Of a stretch of DNA of 64,000 nucleotides, positions 41,026 to 50,562 are shown in pieces. Under the pieces are notes generated by a model that ran no database searches, was not told the DNA's origin, and worked only from the letters and a program-made list of their open reading frames with translations. This stretch comes from Duganella sp. CF458 (lineage in GTDB: Bacteria > Pseudomonadota > Gammaproteobacteria > Burkholderiales > Burkholderiaceae_D). The translations under genes and the position numbers were made by a program. How positions within the stretch are numbered: position 1 is the stretch's first letter; every line of letters begins with the position of its first letter. The DNA is taken from the NCBI RefSeq assembly GCF_900113115.1, contig NZ_FOOF01000022.1:1-64000 (forward strand), in the 5' to 3' direction.

Positions 41026-42078
41026 ATGGAACACCTACGCCTGCACCTGCCGGAGCTGCCCTCAGCCGGCGAAGTCACCACCTTCTATTCCTATAAAGGC
41101 GGCGTAGGCCGCACCATGGCACTGGCCAACCTTGGGCACATACTGGCATGCCGCCGCACGGCGCCGGTGCTGCTGATCGACTGGGACCTGGAGGCCCCGG
41201 GCCTGCATTACTATTTTCCCGGCGCGGCGCAGGCCCCGGGCGTGCTGGACCTGTTCGAGGAATGCCGCGAGCAGCTGCTGGAACGCGCCGGCCGCTACGC
41301 CAGCGATCAGGCGCTGGCCGACGCGGTGCTCAGCGCGGTCCGCTGGGAACAGTACCTGGTCAGGGCATGCGATGACCGGCCACTCTGGCTGCTGCGCGCT
41401 GGGCGGTGCGATGGCAGCCATGCGGAACGCGCGGCAATGCTGGACTGGCAAGGCTTGTTCGACGCTTGCCCCGCGCTGTTCCGCTCCTTTGCCGCGCGCC
41501 TGGCGCGTTATTTCGGCGATGTGCTGGTCGATGCGCGCAGCGGGCGCGGCGATTGTGCCGCCATCTGCACCACGCTGCTGCCGACCCGGCTGGTGCTGGT
41601 GTTTGCGCCGAACCGGCAGAACTTCGACGGCTTGCAGGACCTGGTGGCGCGCGCCACCGCTTACCGCAGCTGCCATGAAGACGAACAGCGCCAGTTGCTG
41701 GTGTACCCGCTGCCGTCGCGCATCGATGCCGCGGATGCGGGACAATGCACGTTCTGGCGGCGCGGTGCCGACGGGGAGGGCGGCTACCAGGCGCTGTTCG
41801 AGGACATGTTGGGCCAGGCCTACGGCTTGCCCTGGCTGTCGCTGGAAGACTACTTCGATGCGGTGCAATTGCCGCACTGCGCCGGCCTGGCCAGTGGCGA
41901 GCCGCTGCCGGCACTGGCCCTGCAGCAAGGCTACTATGCATTTATGCAATGGTTTGGCGCTGGACTCTGTCCCTGGCAACGCTTGCCTGCGGCCGGGCCG
42001 GTGACGCTGAACCACCACCACAGCCTGCCCCTGGCGCAGGACCGCGCCGGATACTGGCCGCTACCCGCTGTCATGTAA
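41026..42078 (+). CDS. KGGVGR-variant MinD/ParA-like P-loop ATPase
   Basis: The protein has 350 residues. The deviant Walker A is YSYKGGVGRTMALAN (K24 to T30), where Arg replaces the usual second Lys of KGGxGK(T/S). DWDLEAPGLHYYF (52-64) is a conserved companion motif, and VLVDARSG corresponds to Walker B. No DNA-binding or effector domain is visible; the C-terminal third has no recognised motif. This KGGVGR type occurs in multi-gene signalling or conflict modules, often with TIR proteins. It probably controls the TIR protein upstream. It is followed 54 bp later by surE. Confidence 0.88.
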   Translation: MEHLRLHLPELPSAGEVTTFYSYKGGVGRTMALANLGHILACRRTAPVLLIDWDLEAPGLHYYFPGAAQAPGVLDLFEECREQLLERAGRYASDQALADAVLSAVRWEQYLVRACDDRPLWLLRAGRCDGSHAERAAMLDWQGLFDACPALFRSFAARLARYFGDVLVDARSGRGDCAAICTTLLPTRLVLVFAPNRQNFDGLQDLVARATAYRSCHEDEQRQLLVYPLPSRIDAADAGQCTFWRRGADGEGGYQALFEDMLGQAYGLPWLSLEDYFDAVQLPHCAGLASGEPLPALALQQGYYAFMQWFGAGLCPWQRLPAAGPVTLNHHHSLPLAQDRAGYWPLPAVM

Positions 42079-42132
42079 ATTTGTGGTGGCCGGCTGGCTG
42101 CGCCCGTCGTTGCTTCAGGTAAAATTCCCTGT

Positions 42133-42870
42133 ATGAGAATCCTTATCAGTAACGACGACGGCTATCTGGCGCCCGGCATCAATGCGCTGGCGGAAGCCCT
42201 GCAGCCCATCGCCGATATCGTGGTTGTGGCACCGGACAGCAACCGCTCCGGGGCCTCCAATTCCCTCACGCTGGACCGGCCCTTGTCGGTGCACCAGGCG
42301 GCCAATGGTTTCTATTTTGTCAATGGTACGCCGACCGATTGCGTCCACGTCGCGCTGACCGGGCTGCTGGACCATGTGCCGGACCTGGTGGTGTCAGGCA
42401 TTAACAACGGCCCGAATATGGGCGACGACACCCTGTACTCGGGCACCGTGGCAGCCGCCACCGAGGGCTATCTGTTTGGCGTGCCGGCCATGGCCTTCTC
42501 GCAGGGTTCCTACGGCTGGGCCAATGTGGATGCCGCCGCCCGCGTGGCGCGCGACCTGGTGCAGCGCTACCTGGAGCTGCTGGAGCGGCCTTACCTGCTG
42601 AACGTGAATATCCCGAACCTGCCGTATGAGCAACTGGGACCGCTGACGCCGACCCGCCTGGGCCGCCGCCACCAGGCCGAACCCGTGGTCAAGGCGCTCG
42701 ACCCGCGCGGCCGCGAAATCTACTGGATCGGCCCGCCCGGCGCCTGCAAGGACGCCGGCGAAGGCACCGACTTCCATGCCGTCGCCAATGGCCGCGTGTC
42801 GCTGACGCCGTTGCAGATCGACCTGACCCATCGCCAACAACTCGATTCCCTGGCAAAGGCCATCGCATGA
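42133..42870 (+). CDS. surE: 5'/3'-nucleotidase SurE
   Basis: The 245-residue protein has the metal-binding [11 protein letters not shown] start (N7, D8, D9), the substrate loop [10 protein letters not shown], and [13 protein letters not shown], then [20 protein letters not shown]. It dephosphorylates nucleoside monophosphates. Its 3' end overlaps pcm by 4 bp, the normal surE-pcm arrangement. Confidence 0.97.
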   Translation: MRILISNDDGYLAPGINALAEALQPIADIVVVAPDSNRSGASNSLTLDRPLSVHQAANGFYFVNGTPTDCVHVALTGLLDHVPDLVVSGINNGPNMGDDTLYSGTVAAATEGYLFGVPAMAFSQGSYGWANVDAAARVARDLVQRYLELLERPYLLNVNIPNLPYEQLGPLTPTRLGRRHQAEPVVKALDPRGREIYWIGPPGACKDAGEGTDFHAVANGRVSLTPLQIDLTHRQQLDSLAKAIA

Positions 42871-43751
42871 GCGAAAAGACCCGCACTTTCCCGCTGCCCC
42901 TGTCATCCGTTACCGACAAGAGCCCGGCGAAAAAGCCGGTCTACAACACCGTGGCCACGCCACAAACCGCAACCCAGAACGCCGCCCGCAGCGCTGCTGC
43001 CAGCCCGGGCGGCTGGCGCCCGCCGCAACCGGTGGCATCGCCTTCACGCGCCCATTCCTATGCCCAGGAGCGCGCCCAGGTGCAGCTTGGTCCCATGGCT
43101 GCGCCGCGCCAGAATGCCCTGGTGTCGGACGGCGTGCGCCGCGCCATGGTGCAGCGGGTGGCGAAGCAGGGCGTCGGCGACCCGGTGGTGCTGGGCGCGC
43201 TCGACACCGTGCCGCGCCATATGTTCATGGATGAAGGCCTGGCGCCGCAGGCCTATATCGATGCGTCGCTGCCGATCGGCCACCACCAGACCATTTCCCA
43301 GCCTTATATCGTGGCGCGCATGATCGAAGTGATGCGCGCCGGGCAGGATTTGCAGCGCGTGCTGGAAATCGGCACCGGCTGCGGCTACCAGGCGGCAGTG
43401 CTGGCCTGCGTGGCGAAAGAAGTGTATTCGATCGAGCGCATCAAGCCCCTGCACGAACTGGCCAAGTCCAACTTGCGCCCGCTGCGGGTGCCGAACCTGC
43501 GTTTGCACTACGGAGATGGTATGCTAGGCTTGCCGCAGGCGGCGCCTTTCGATGGCATCATCCTTGCCGCCGCCGGCCTGGAAGTGCCGCAGGCCTTGCT
43601 GGATCAACTGAATATCGGCGGCCGCCTGGTCGCCCCGGTCGGGGCTCGCACCCAGCATCTCGAACTGGTGACCCGTGTCAGCAAGAACGAATGGGTGCGC
43701 CAGACGCTGGAAGACTGCCATTTTGTGCCGCTGCGCCCTGGCACCGTTTAA
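42867..43751 (+). CDS. pcm: Protein-L-isoaspartate O-methyltransferase
   Basis: This 294-residue protein has an extra N-terminal, disordered Pro/Ala-rich stretch of about 80 residues compared with the usual 210-residue enzyme. The catalytic region begins with [18 protein letters not shown]. It has the active-site [14 protein letters not shown] and the SAM-binding [16 protein letters not shown]. It repairs isoaspartyl residues in ageing proteins. It is translationally coupled to surE. Confidence 0.95.
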   Translation: MSEKTRTFPLPLSSVTDKSPAKKPVYNTVATPQTATQNAARSAAASPGGWRPPQPVASPSRAHSYAQERAQVQLGPMAAPRQNALVSDGVRRAMVQRVAKQGVGDPVVLGALDTVPRHMFMDEGLAPQAYIDASLPIGHHQTISQPYIVARMIEVMRAGQDLQRVLEIGTGCGYQAAVLACVAKEVYSIERIKPLHELAKSNLRPLRVPNLRLHYGDGMLGLPQAAPFDGIILAAAGLEVPQALLDQLNIGGRLVAPVGARTQHLELVTRVSKNEWVRQTLEDCHFVPLRPGTV

Positions 43752-43767
43752 CACACAGATTAATAGA

Positions 43768-44661
43768 ATGACGAAGAAATATTCCCTTTTCCTGATGGCC
43801 GCCTCGGTGGTCGTGCTGACCGCCTGTGAAACCGTGAAGCAGCCGGCCCCGGTCGAGGATCGCTCGATTCCGCTGGTTGCCCCGCCGTCGAAGCCGGCGC
43901 CGGAAGAGCCGAAAGACAAGGAAGGCTACTACACTGTCCACAAGGGCGACACCCTGATCCGCATCGCCTTTGACCGCGGCCTGAATTACCGCGACCTGGC
44001 GGCCTGGAACAACCTGGCCAACCCGGACGACATCAAGGTCGACCAGGTGCTGCGCCTGACGCAGCCGGAAGGCGTGCAGCTGGCGGCTGTGCCGACCCCG
44101 CCGCAGATCGAGAAAACCCCGCCGCCGCCGCGCAAGTCGGCGCCCAAGGGGGAGAAGCGTCCATATTCCGATTCCGCCGTGGCCGATTTGCAGAAATCCG
44201 ACGACCGCGCCGACAAGCCGACCCTGGTTGCCGGCTTGGCGCCGACACCGGCACCGGCCGTGCCGCCGGCAGCGGCGGTCAGCGCCGAAGACCGCGACCT
44301 GTCGTGGACCTGGCCTTCCGACGGCCGCGTGGTGGCCCAGTTCGACGAGGGCAAGAACAAGGGCATCGACATCGCCGGCCGCGCCGGGCAACAAGTGTTG
44401 GCTGCCGAACGAGGAAAAGTGATGTATGCCGGTAGCGGCATCCGCGGATATGGTAATCTCGTCATTGTGAAGCACAGTAACAGCCTGTTGTCGGCCTATG
44501 CCCATAACCGCTCCATCCTGGTGAAGGAGGGGCAGGAAGTGCGCAGGGGCCAGGCAATTGCTGAAATGGGGGACTCCGATACCGACACGGTCAAGCTGCA
44601 CTTTGAAATAAGGCAGCAGGGCAAGCCGGTGGATCCATCGAAATTCCTGCCTAACCGCTAG
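43768..44661 (+). CDS. nlpD: LysM/M23 lipoprotein NlpD
   Basis: The 297-residue protein carries a lipobox (VVVLTAC), a LysM domain at about residues 50-96 (YYTVHKGDTLIRIAFDRG), a Pro-rich linker, and a C-terminal M23/LytM domain (about 185-295). The expected zinc ligands are not all present: the first His/Asp site reads NKGIDIAG. This fits NlpD acting as an amidase activator rather than a peptidase. Promoters of rpoS usually lie inside nlpD. Confidence 0.93.
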   Translation: MTKKYSLFLMAASVVVLTACETVKQPAPVEDRSIPLVAPPSKPAPEEPKDKEGYYTVHKGDTLIRIAFDRGLNYRDLAAWNNLANPDDIKVDQVLRLTQPEGVQLAAVPTPPQIEKTPPPPRKSAPKGEKRPYSDSAVADLQKSDDRADKPTLVAGLAPTPAPAVPPAAAVSAEDRDLSWTWPSDGRVVAQFDEGKNKGIDIAGRAGQQVLAAERGKVMYAGSGIRGYGNLVIVKHSNSLLSAYAHNRSILVKEGQEVRRGQAIAEMGDSDTDTVKLHFEIRQQGKPVDPSKFLPNR

Positions 44662-44671
44662 ATAAGCACCC

Positions 44672-45685
44672 ATGACACGCTCGCCGAATGACCAACTGGA
44701 AGACGACTCGATTCCTGAGGAATTCCCGGACGAGCCGATCGATGAAGTCGCCATCGATTCCATGGAAGCGGACGGCGAGGTTGCGGTCGAGGGCAGCAGC
44801 GCTGTCGTCGAAACCGTCGACGAGCTGAAAAAAGTCCTGGCGGCGGAGCTCTCCACCGACACCACCCAGCACTACCTGAACCAGATCGGCACCCGTCCCC
44901 TGTTGACGGCGCCGCAGGAGGTGCATTTCGCGACACTGGCCAAGCAGGGCGATTTCTCCGCCCGCCAGACCATGATCGAGCATAACCTGCGCCTCGTGGT
45001 CTCGATCGCCAAGCATTACATCAACCGCGGCGTGGTCCTGCTCGATATGATAGAGGAGGGCAATATCGGCCTGATGCGCGCCATCGACAAGTTCGAGCCG
45101 GAGCGCGGCTTCCGCTTCTCCACCTATGCCACCTGGTGGATACGCCAGAGCATCGAGCGCGCCATCATGAACCAGGCGCGCACCGTGCGCCTGCCGGTGC
45201 ACATGGTGCGTGAACTGAACCAGATCCTGCGGGGGAAGTACCACCTGGAAGCGCAGCACCACAATGGCAAGGATGCCACGGCGGAGGATATCGCCGACCT
45301 GGTGGGGCGGCCGGTGGAGGAGGTGCAGGATATCCTGGCCCTGTCCGAGCACGCCACCTCGCTCGATGCGCCGCTCGATAACGACCCGCAGTCCTCGCTG
45401 ATGGACATGCTGCCGGGCGATTCCGAGGATTCGCCCGATGCGCGGGCCGAGCATCACGAGATGACGGTGCTGGTGCGCGACTGGCTGACCAAGCTGCCGG
45501 ACAAGCAGCGCATCGTCATCATGCGCCGTTTCGGGCTGGATAACGATGATCCGGCCACGCTGGAAACCCTGGCCGAGGAAATGGGCGTGACGCGCGAGCG
45601 GGTGCGCCAGATCCAGCAGGAGGCGCTGGTCAAGCTGAAACGCGCCATGGCGGCGCGCGGCGTAGTGCGCGACTCGCTGCTATAG
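44672..45685 (+). CDS. rpoS: RNA polymerase sigma factor RpoS
   Basis: The 337-residue sigma-70 family protein has an acidic N-terminus, region 1.2 ([18 protein letters not shown]), region 2 ([39 protein letters not shown] and [17 protein letters not shown]), region 3, and region 4 ([22 protein letters not shown]). It directs stationary-phase and general stress transcription. It lies 10 bp after nlpD, the conserved arrangement. Confidence 0.97.
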   Translation: MTRSPNDQLEDDSIPEEFPDEPIDEVAIDSMEADGEVAVEGSSAVVETVDELKKVLAAELSTDTTQHYLNQIGTRPLLTAPQEVHFATLAKQGDFSARQTMIEHNLRLVVSIAKHYINRGVVLLDMIEEGNIGLMRAIDKFEPERGFRFSTYATWWIRQSIERAIMNQARTVRLPVHMVRELNQILRGKYHLEAQHHNGKDATAEDIADLVGRPVEEVQDILALSEHATSLDAPLDNDPQSSLMDMLPGDSEDSPDARAEHHEMTVLVRDWLTKLPDKQRIVIMRRFGLDNDDPATLETLAEEMGVTRERVRQIQQEALVKLKRAMAARGVVRDSLL

Positions 45686-45751
45686 CGAAGCGCGGTCTGT
45701 TATCATAGCGGGCTTTGGGCGCGCAACGCGCCGGCTGCAACCTTAATCGCT

Positions 45752-47092
45752 ATGCAAGACACTATCGTCGACATCAAATCCCTGGACATGGATGCCCGTG
45801 GCGTTGGCCACATCGAGAACGAAGACGGCTCGCCGGGCAAGGTCGTTTTCATCGAAGGCGCGCTGCCGGGTGAAAAAGTCAGCTTTGAACTGCTGCGCAA
45901 GAAGAAGAACTGGGAGCAGGGCCGCATGACGGCGCTGCACAAGGAATCGTCGATGCGCGTCAAGCCGAAGTGCGAGCACTTCGAGATCTGCGGCGGCTGC
46001 TCCATGCAGCACCTGGAAGCGTCGGCGCAGGTGGCGATCAAGCAGCGCGTACTGGAAGACAACCTGTGGCACCTGTCCAAGGTCAAGTCCGACACCATGA
46101 TGCGCCCGATGTACGGCCCGACCTGGGGCTACCGTTACCGTGCGCGCCTGTCCGCGCGCTACGTGGCCAAGAAAGGCACGGTGCTGGTCGGCTTCCATGA
46201 AAAGAAATCGGTGTTCGTGGCCGACATCCAGAGCTGCCAGATCCTGCCGCAGCACGTCTCGGACATGATGATGCCGCTGCGCGCCCTGATCCATTCGCTG
46301 ACCATCTTCGACAAGGTGCCGCAGATCGAGCTGGCCGTCGGCGAAGACAATACCGTACTGGTGATGCGCAATATGGTGCCGCTGGGCGAGGGCGACGAAG
46401 ACAAGCTGAAGGCCTTCGCCGACCAGTACCAGATCCAGTGGTGGCTGCAGCCGAAAGGCCCGGACACCGCCTATCCGTTCTACCCGGCCGGCAAGGAACT
46501 GTATTACGCGCTGCCGGAATTCGGCATCAAGATGCCGTTCAAGCCGACCGACTTCACCCAGGTGAATCACCACATCAACCGGGTGCTGGTGCACAAGGCG
46601 TTGCGCCTGCTGGATGTGCAGAAGGACGAGCGCGTGGCCGACCTGTTCTGCGGCCTCGGCAACTTTACGCTGCCGCTGGCAACCCAGGCGCGCGAAGTGG
46701 TCGGCATCGAAGGTTCGACCGCGCTGACCGAGCGCGCGCTGTCCAACGCCAAGGTGAACGGCGTCGACGGCCACACTACTTTCCAGTGCCGCAACCTGTT
46801 CGAAATCACCAAGGATGACCTGATTGCCCTGGGCAAGTTCGACCGCATGCTGATCGACCCCCCGCGCGATGGCGCCATGGCCCTGTCGCTGGCGCTGGCC
46901 GAGCTGAAGGACAGCCATCCGGACCTGCTGCCAAAGCGCATTGTCTACGTGTCCTGCTCGCCCTCGACCCTGGCACGCGACGCCGGCGTGCTGGTGCACC
47001 GTGCCGGCTACCGCATGTCGCAAGCCGGCGTGATGAACATGTTCCCGCACACCTCGCACGTGGAGTCGATGGCGGTGTTCGACCTGGCCTGA
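45752..47092 (+). CDS. rlmD: 23S rRNA (uracil-1939-C5) methyltransferase RlmD
   Basis: The 446-residue protein has a TRAM-like N-terminus and three cysteines of the [4Fe-4S] cluster at C74, C80, C83, with the fourth likely in DIQSCQILPQ. The SAM-binding motif is ADLFCGLGNFTLPLA. The catalytic cysteine is in YVSCSPSTLARD. It methylates U1939 in 23S rRNA. Confidence 0.95.
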   Translation: MQDTIVDIKSLDMDARGVGHIENEDGSPGKVVFIEGALPGEKVSFELLRKKKNWEQGRMTALHKESSMRVKPKCEHFEICGGCSMQHLEASAQVAIKQRVLEDNLWHLSKVKSDTMMRPMYGPTWGYRYRARLSARYVAKKGTVLVGFHEKKSVFVADIQSCQILPQHVSDMMMPLRALIHSLTIFDKVPQIELAVGEDNTVLVMRNMVPLGEGDEDKLKAFADQYQIQWWLQPKGPDTAYPFYPAGKELYYALPEFGIKMPFKPTDFTQVNHHINRVLVHKALRLLDVQKDERVADLFCGLGNFTLPLATQAREVVGIEGSTALTERALSNAKVNGVDGHTTFQCRNLFEITKDDLIALGKFDRMLIDPPRDGAMALSLALAELKDSHPDLLPKRIVYVSCSPSTLARDAGVLVHRAGYRMSQAGVMNMFPHTSHVESMAVFDLA

Positions 47093-47117
47093 TCCGAGAG
47101 GGCGCATCAAGGACGAA

Positions 47118-47145
47118 AAAAAAGCCGGCGCAAGCCGGCTTTTTT
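47118..47145. terminator. Bidirectional intrinsic terminator
   Basis: AAAAAAGCCGGC, loop GCAA, GCCGGCTTTTTT: a perfect 12-bp stem with A-tract and T-tract on either side. It separates the convergent rlmD and Bax-inhibitor-like genes and can serve both. Confidence 0.9.
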
Positions 47146-47162
47146 ATGGGGTGGCGTAGCGC

Positions 47163-47846
47163 TTATTCGCGGTCGCCGGCCAGGCCCAGCAGGCTCAGCA
47201 GGCTGCTGAAGATGTTGTACACGTCCAGGTACAGCGCCAGGGTGGCGGACACGTAGTTGGTCTCGCCGCCGTTGACGATCTGCTGCACGTCGTACAGGAT
47301 GTAGGCCGAGAAGATGGCGATGACCAGTACCGAGATGGCGATGGCCAGCGCGCCCATGCCCAGGAAGATGTTGGCCACGGATGCCAGCAGCACCACGATG
47401 ACGCCGGCGAACAGCCATTTGCCCATCATCGAGAAGTCACGCTTGGTCACGGTCGCGTAGCTGGCCAGCGCCATGAAGATGGCTGCCGTGCCGCCGAAGG
47501 CGGTCATGATCAGGGTGCCGCCGTTGGCAAAGCCCAGGGTGCGGGTCAGCAAGGGCGTGAGCAACAGGCCCATGAAGAAGGTGAAGCCCAACAGCAGCGC
47601 GACGCCGAGGCCGGAATCCTTGTTCTTCTGGATGCCCCAGATGAAGCCGAACGCCACTGCCATGAACAGCAGGAAACCCATGAAGCCACGCGGAATCGGA
47701 ATGGCGAACATGACGCCGATGATCGCGCCCAATACGGTCGGGATCATGGACAGCGACAGCAGCCAGTAAGTATTGCGCAGCACGCGGTTGCGAATCTGTG
47801 CGTTGTCGGTGGCGACGCCGCTACCAAAATGATGTACGTTTTGCAT
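47163..47846 (-). CDS. Bax inhibitor-1 family membrane protein
   Basis: The 227-residue protein has a short N-terminus (RNRVLRNTYWLLSLSMIPTV) and seven hydrophobic segments. The last segments carry the conserved D-rich tail (ALALYLDVYNIFSSLLSLLG) of the BI-1/YccA/YbhL family. In E. coli YccA modulates FtsH; here the function is inferred only by family. It is transcribed divergently from ndk. Confidence 0.94.
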   Translation of the reverse strand: MQNVHHFGSGVATDNAQIRNRVLRNTYWLLSLSMIPTVLGAIIGVMFAIPIPRGFMGFLLFMAVAFGFIWGIQKNKDSGLGVALLLGFTFFMGLLLTPLLTRTLGFANGGTLIMTAFGGTAAIFMALASYATVTKRDFSMMGKWLFAGVIVVLLASVANIFLGMGALAIAISVLVIAIFSAYILYDVQQIVNGGETNYVSATLALYLDVYNIFSSLLSLLGLAGDRE

Positions 47847-48060
47847 ATTTAAATGCCTCCTTTACCAAAAAGCATAGCATGCCGTCGACCGGATGGGGAC
47901 TTTCTGGCTTAGGAAATACTTAAAAACGCTTAGGGGAAGCCCTTACTCGCCCCTTCGGAGTGTTTCCTTAGGCATAGAGAGTGAACTATGTTAAAATCTA
48001 GGGTTGATCGAGAATCTAATTTCTTGTTTTAAACCTTTCTTTTTATTGGAGTTTTTCATA

Positions 48061-48486
48061 ATGGCAATCGAACGCACCCTGTCGATCATCAAACCTGACG
48101 CAGTAGCCAAAAACGTGATCGGCCAGATCTACAGCCGTTTCGAAGGCGCAGGCCTGAAAGTGATCGCTGCCCGCATGACCCAGCTGTCGCGCGCTGAAGC
48201 CGAAGGCTTCTACGCAGTGCACCGCGAGCGTCCTTTCTTCAAGGACCTGGTGGACTTCATGATTTCCGGTCCTGTGATGATCCAGGTTCTGGAAGGCGAA
48301 GGCGCGATCCTGAAAAACCGCGACCTGATGGGCGCTACCGACCCGAAGAAGGCAGAAAAAGGCACCATCCGCGCTGATTTCGCTGACTCCATCGACGCTA
48401 ACGCTGTGCACGGCTCCGACGCCGCTGAAACCGCTGCTGTGGAAATCGCCTACTACTTCCCAGCACTGAACGTCTACTCCCGTTAA
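48061..48486 (+). CDS. ndk: Nucleoside diphosphate kinase
   Basis: The protein has 141 residues from the ATG at 48061, about 9 bp after GGAG. It has the family signature with the catalytic histidine in [12 protein letters not shown]. It interconverts NTPs. An in-frame extension to 48004 was rejected because the family begins MAIERTLS. It is the first gene of the ndk-rlmN-pilW-rodZ cluster. Confidence 0.97.
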   Translation: MAIERTLSIIKPDAVAKNVIGQIYSRFEGAGLKVIAARMTQLSRAEAEGFYAVHRERPFFKDLVDFMISGPVMIQVLEGEGAILKNRDLMGATDPKKAEKGTIRADFADSIDANAVHGSDAAETAAVEIAYYFPALNVYSR

Positions 48487-48519
48487 GCTTACGGAAAAGT
48501 AGTAAAGTAGTATTGCGCC

Positions 48520-48546
48520 TTGCCCCGGATCTTTGGTCCGGGGCAA
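48520..48546 (+). terminator. Hairpin after ndk
   Basis: TTGCCCCGGA, a 7-base loop and TCCGGGGCAA form a perfect 10-bp stem, followed by AGCCGTTTTT. It may terminate or attenuate transcription between ndk and rlmN. Confidence 0.65.
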
Positions 48547-48574
48547 AGCCGTTTTTGAAATTGAGTAAAAAAGC

Positions 48575-49747
48575 ATGGAAACATCCCTCACCAATCTGCT
48601 GGATTTCGATCCGGAGCAACTAGTCGCCTACTGCGCCGAGCTGGGGGAGAAGCCTTTCCGTGCCAAACAGCTGCAGCGCTGGATCCACCAGTTCGGTGCG
48701 TCCGACTTTGACAGCATGACCGACCTCGCCAAGTCCTTGCGCGAGAAGCTGAAGACGCGCGCCCACATCGTGGCGCCGACTGCCATCAGCGACCATACTT
48801 CGACCGACGGCACCCGCAAATGGCTGGTGGACGTGGGTAATGGCAATGCCGTGGAAACCGTGTTCATCCCGGAGGAAAACCGCGGCACGCTGTGCATTTC
48901 CACTCAGGCCGGCTGCGCCGTGAATTGCCGTTTCTGCTCGACCGGCAAACAGGGCTTCAACCGCAACCTGACCGTGAGCGAAATCATTGGCCAGTTGTGG
49001 ATGGCCGAATTCGCGCTGCGCCAAACCAAAGGCATCGAACCCGGCCCGAAAGGCGAGCGCCAGATCACCAACGTGGTGATGATGGGCATGGGCGAGCCGC
49101 TGCTGAATTACGGACCGACCGCCACCGCGCTCAAGCTGATGCTGGACGACAACGCCTACGGCCTGTCGCGCCGCCGCGTGACCCTGTCCACCTCGGGCGT
49201 GGTGCCGATGATCGACAAGCTGTCGCAAGACGTGCCGGTGGCGCTGGCGGTATCGCTGCACGCCTCCAACGACAAGCTGCGCGACGAGCTGGTCCCGCTC
49301 AACAAGAAGTACCCGCTGAAGGAACTGCTGGCGGCATGCAAGCGCTACCTGGAGTTCGCGCCGCGCGACTTCATCACATTCGAGTACTGCATGCTCGATA
49401 ACTACAACGACACGGATGAGCATGCGCGCGAGCTGATCGCGCTGGTGAACCATCCGCAGTTCGGTGTCAATTGCAAGTTCAACCTGATTCCTTTCAACCC
49501 CTTCCCGGAATCGGGCCTGCTGCGCTCCAAGAACCCGCGCATCAAGGCCTTCGCTGAAATTCTGATGAATGCGGGCATCGTAACCACCATCCGTAAGACG
49601 CGCGGCGATGATATCGACGCAGCTTGCGGGCAGTTGGCGGGGGAAGTGAAAGATCGCACCCGCGTGGCTGAAAGGATGGAGAAGATGACCGAATACCAGA
49701 AGAAGTACGGCGCCGATTTCGGCAAGATTGTGGAGATCCGTTCCTGA
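48575..49747 (+). CDS. rlmN: Dual-specificity RNA methyltransferase RlmN
   Basis: The 390-residue radical-SAM enzyme methylates A2503 in 23S rRNA and A37 in some tRNAs. The SAM cluster cysteines are C114, C118, C121 (CAVNCRFC). The GMGEP motif and the C-terminal catalytic cysteine in [11 protein letters not shown] are present. The last base overlaps the first base of pilW. Confidence 0.96.
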   Translation: METSLTNLLDFDPEQLVAYCAELGEKPFRAKQLQRWIHQFGASDFDSMTDLAKSLREKLKTRAHIVAPTAISDHTSTDGTRKWLVDVGNGNAVETVFIPEENRGTLCISTQAGCAVNCRFCSTGKQGFNRNLTVSEIIGQLWMAEFALRQTKGIEPGPKGERQITNVVMMGMGEPLLNYGPTATALKLMLDDNAYGLSRRRVTLSTSGVVPMIDKLSQDVPVALAVSLHASNDKLRDELVPLNKKYPLKELLAACKRYLEFAPRDFITFEYCMLDNYNDTDEHARELIALVNHPQFGVNCKFNLIPFNPFPESGLLRSKNPRIKAFAEILMNAGIVTTIRKTRGDDIDAACGQLAGEVKDRTRVAERMEKMTEYQKKYGADFGKIVEIRS

Positions 49748-50562
49748 TGACCGATTTCGCCCAGCGCCGCTTCAAGTGCCTGGCCGCGGTCGCGCTGGCC
49801 AGTGTATTGGCGGGCTGCGTGACCTCGGTGACTGGCCCCAGTGGCAAAGAAGACCTGAAAACCGTTTCCGACCAGACCGCCGCGCAAAAACGCGCGGAGA
49901 TCCGCATGCAGCTCGCGATCGGTTATTTCGAGCAGGGTAATTACCCGATCGCGCTCGATGAGGTGAAGAAGGCGATTTCAGCCGATCCGCAGGGAGCCAA
50001 TGGCTACAGCTTGCGCGCCATCATCTATATGCGCATGGGCGAGAAGGAACTGGCCAACGACAACTTCCTGCAGGCCCTGAAAATGGCGCCGAACGATCCT
50101 GACCTGAACAATAATTACGGGTCCTTCCTGTGCCAGAACGATCGCATCAAGGAATCGTTCAAGCATTTCGATACGGCGCTGGCAAGCCGCAATTACCGTT
50201 CGCCGGCCAGTGCCATGAACAATGCGGGCAGTTGTGCGCTGAAGATCAAGGACATCGACCAGGCGGAAAAATACCTGTTGCCGGCCCTGAAACTGGCGCC
50301 TGATGTGCCGGAAACGAATATCGGCTTGGCCAAGGTGTACTATGCGCGGCGCGATTATCCGCGCGCCGGCTTCTTTATCGCGCAATTGCACAAGGTGGCG
50401 AAACTGGACGGCCTGTCGGCCGACGTGCTGTGGCTGGCGGTCAAGGTGCAGCACAAAATGGGCGATGAGGGTCTGGAGCAGAGCTTTGCGACCCAACTGC
50501 GGCGCCATCACGCCCAGTCGCCGGAGTATGCAGCGTATCAACGTGGGGCGTTTGATGAGTGA
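49747..50562 (+). CDS. pilW: Type IV pilus biogenesis/stability lipoprotein PilW
   Basis: The 271-residue protein has a lipobox (LASVLAGC) and five to six TPR units from about residue 50 (QLAIGYFEQGNYPIALDEVKK, LDEVKKAISADPQGANGYSL). It stabilises type IV pili from the outer membrane (PilF/PilW family). No other pilus gene lies in this window; the location next to rlmN is typical. Confidence 0.92.
   Translation: MTDFAQRRFKCLAAVALASVLAGCVTSVTGPSGKEDLKTVSDQTAAQKRAEIRMQLAIGYFEQGNYPIALDEVKKAISADPQGANGYSLRAIIYMRMGEKELANDNFLQALKMAPNDPDLNNNYGSFLCQNDRIKESFKHFDTALASRNYRSPASAMNNAGSCALKIKDIDQAEKYLLPALKLAPDVPETNIGLAKVYYARRDYPRAGFFIAQLHKVAKLDGLSADVLWLAVKVQHKMGDEGLEQSFATQLRRHHAQSPEYAAYQRGAFDE

Noticed and set aside
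47107-47418. Minus-strand frame overlapping the Bax-inhibitor-like gene
   Set aside because: It runs through the terminator and reads an alternative frame of the membrane protein gene.
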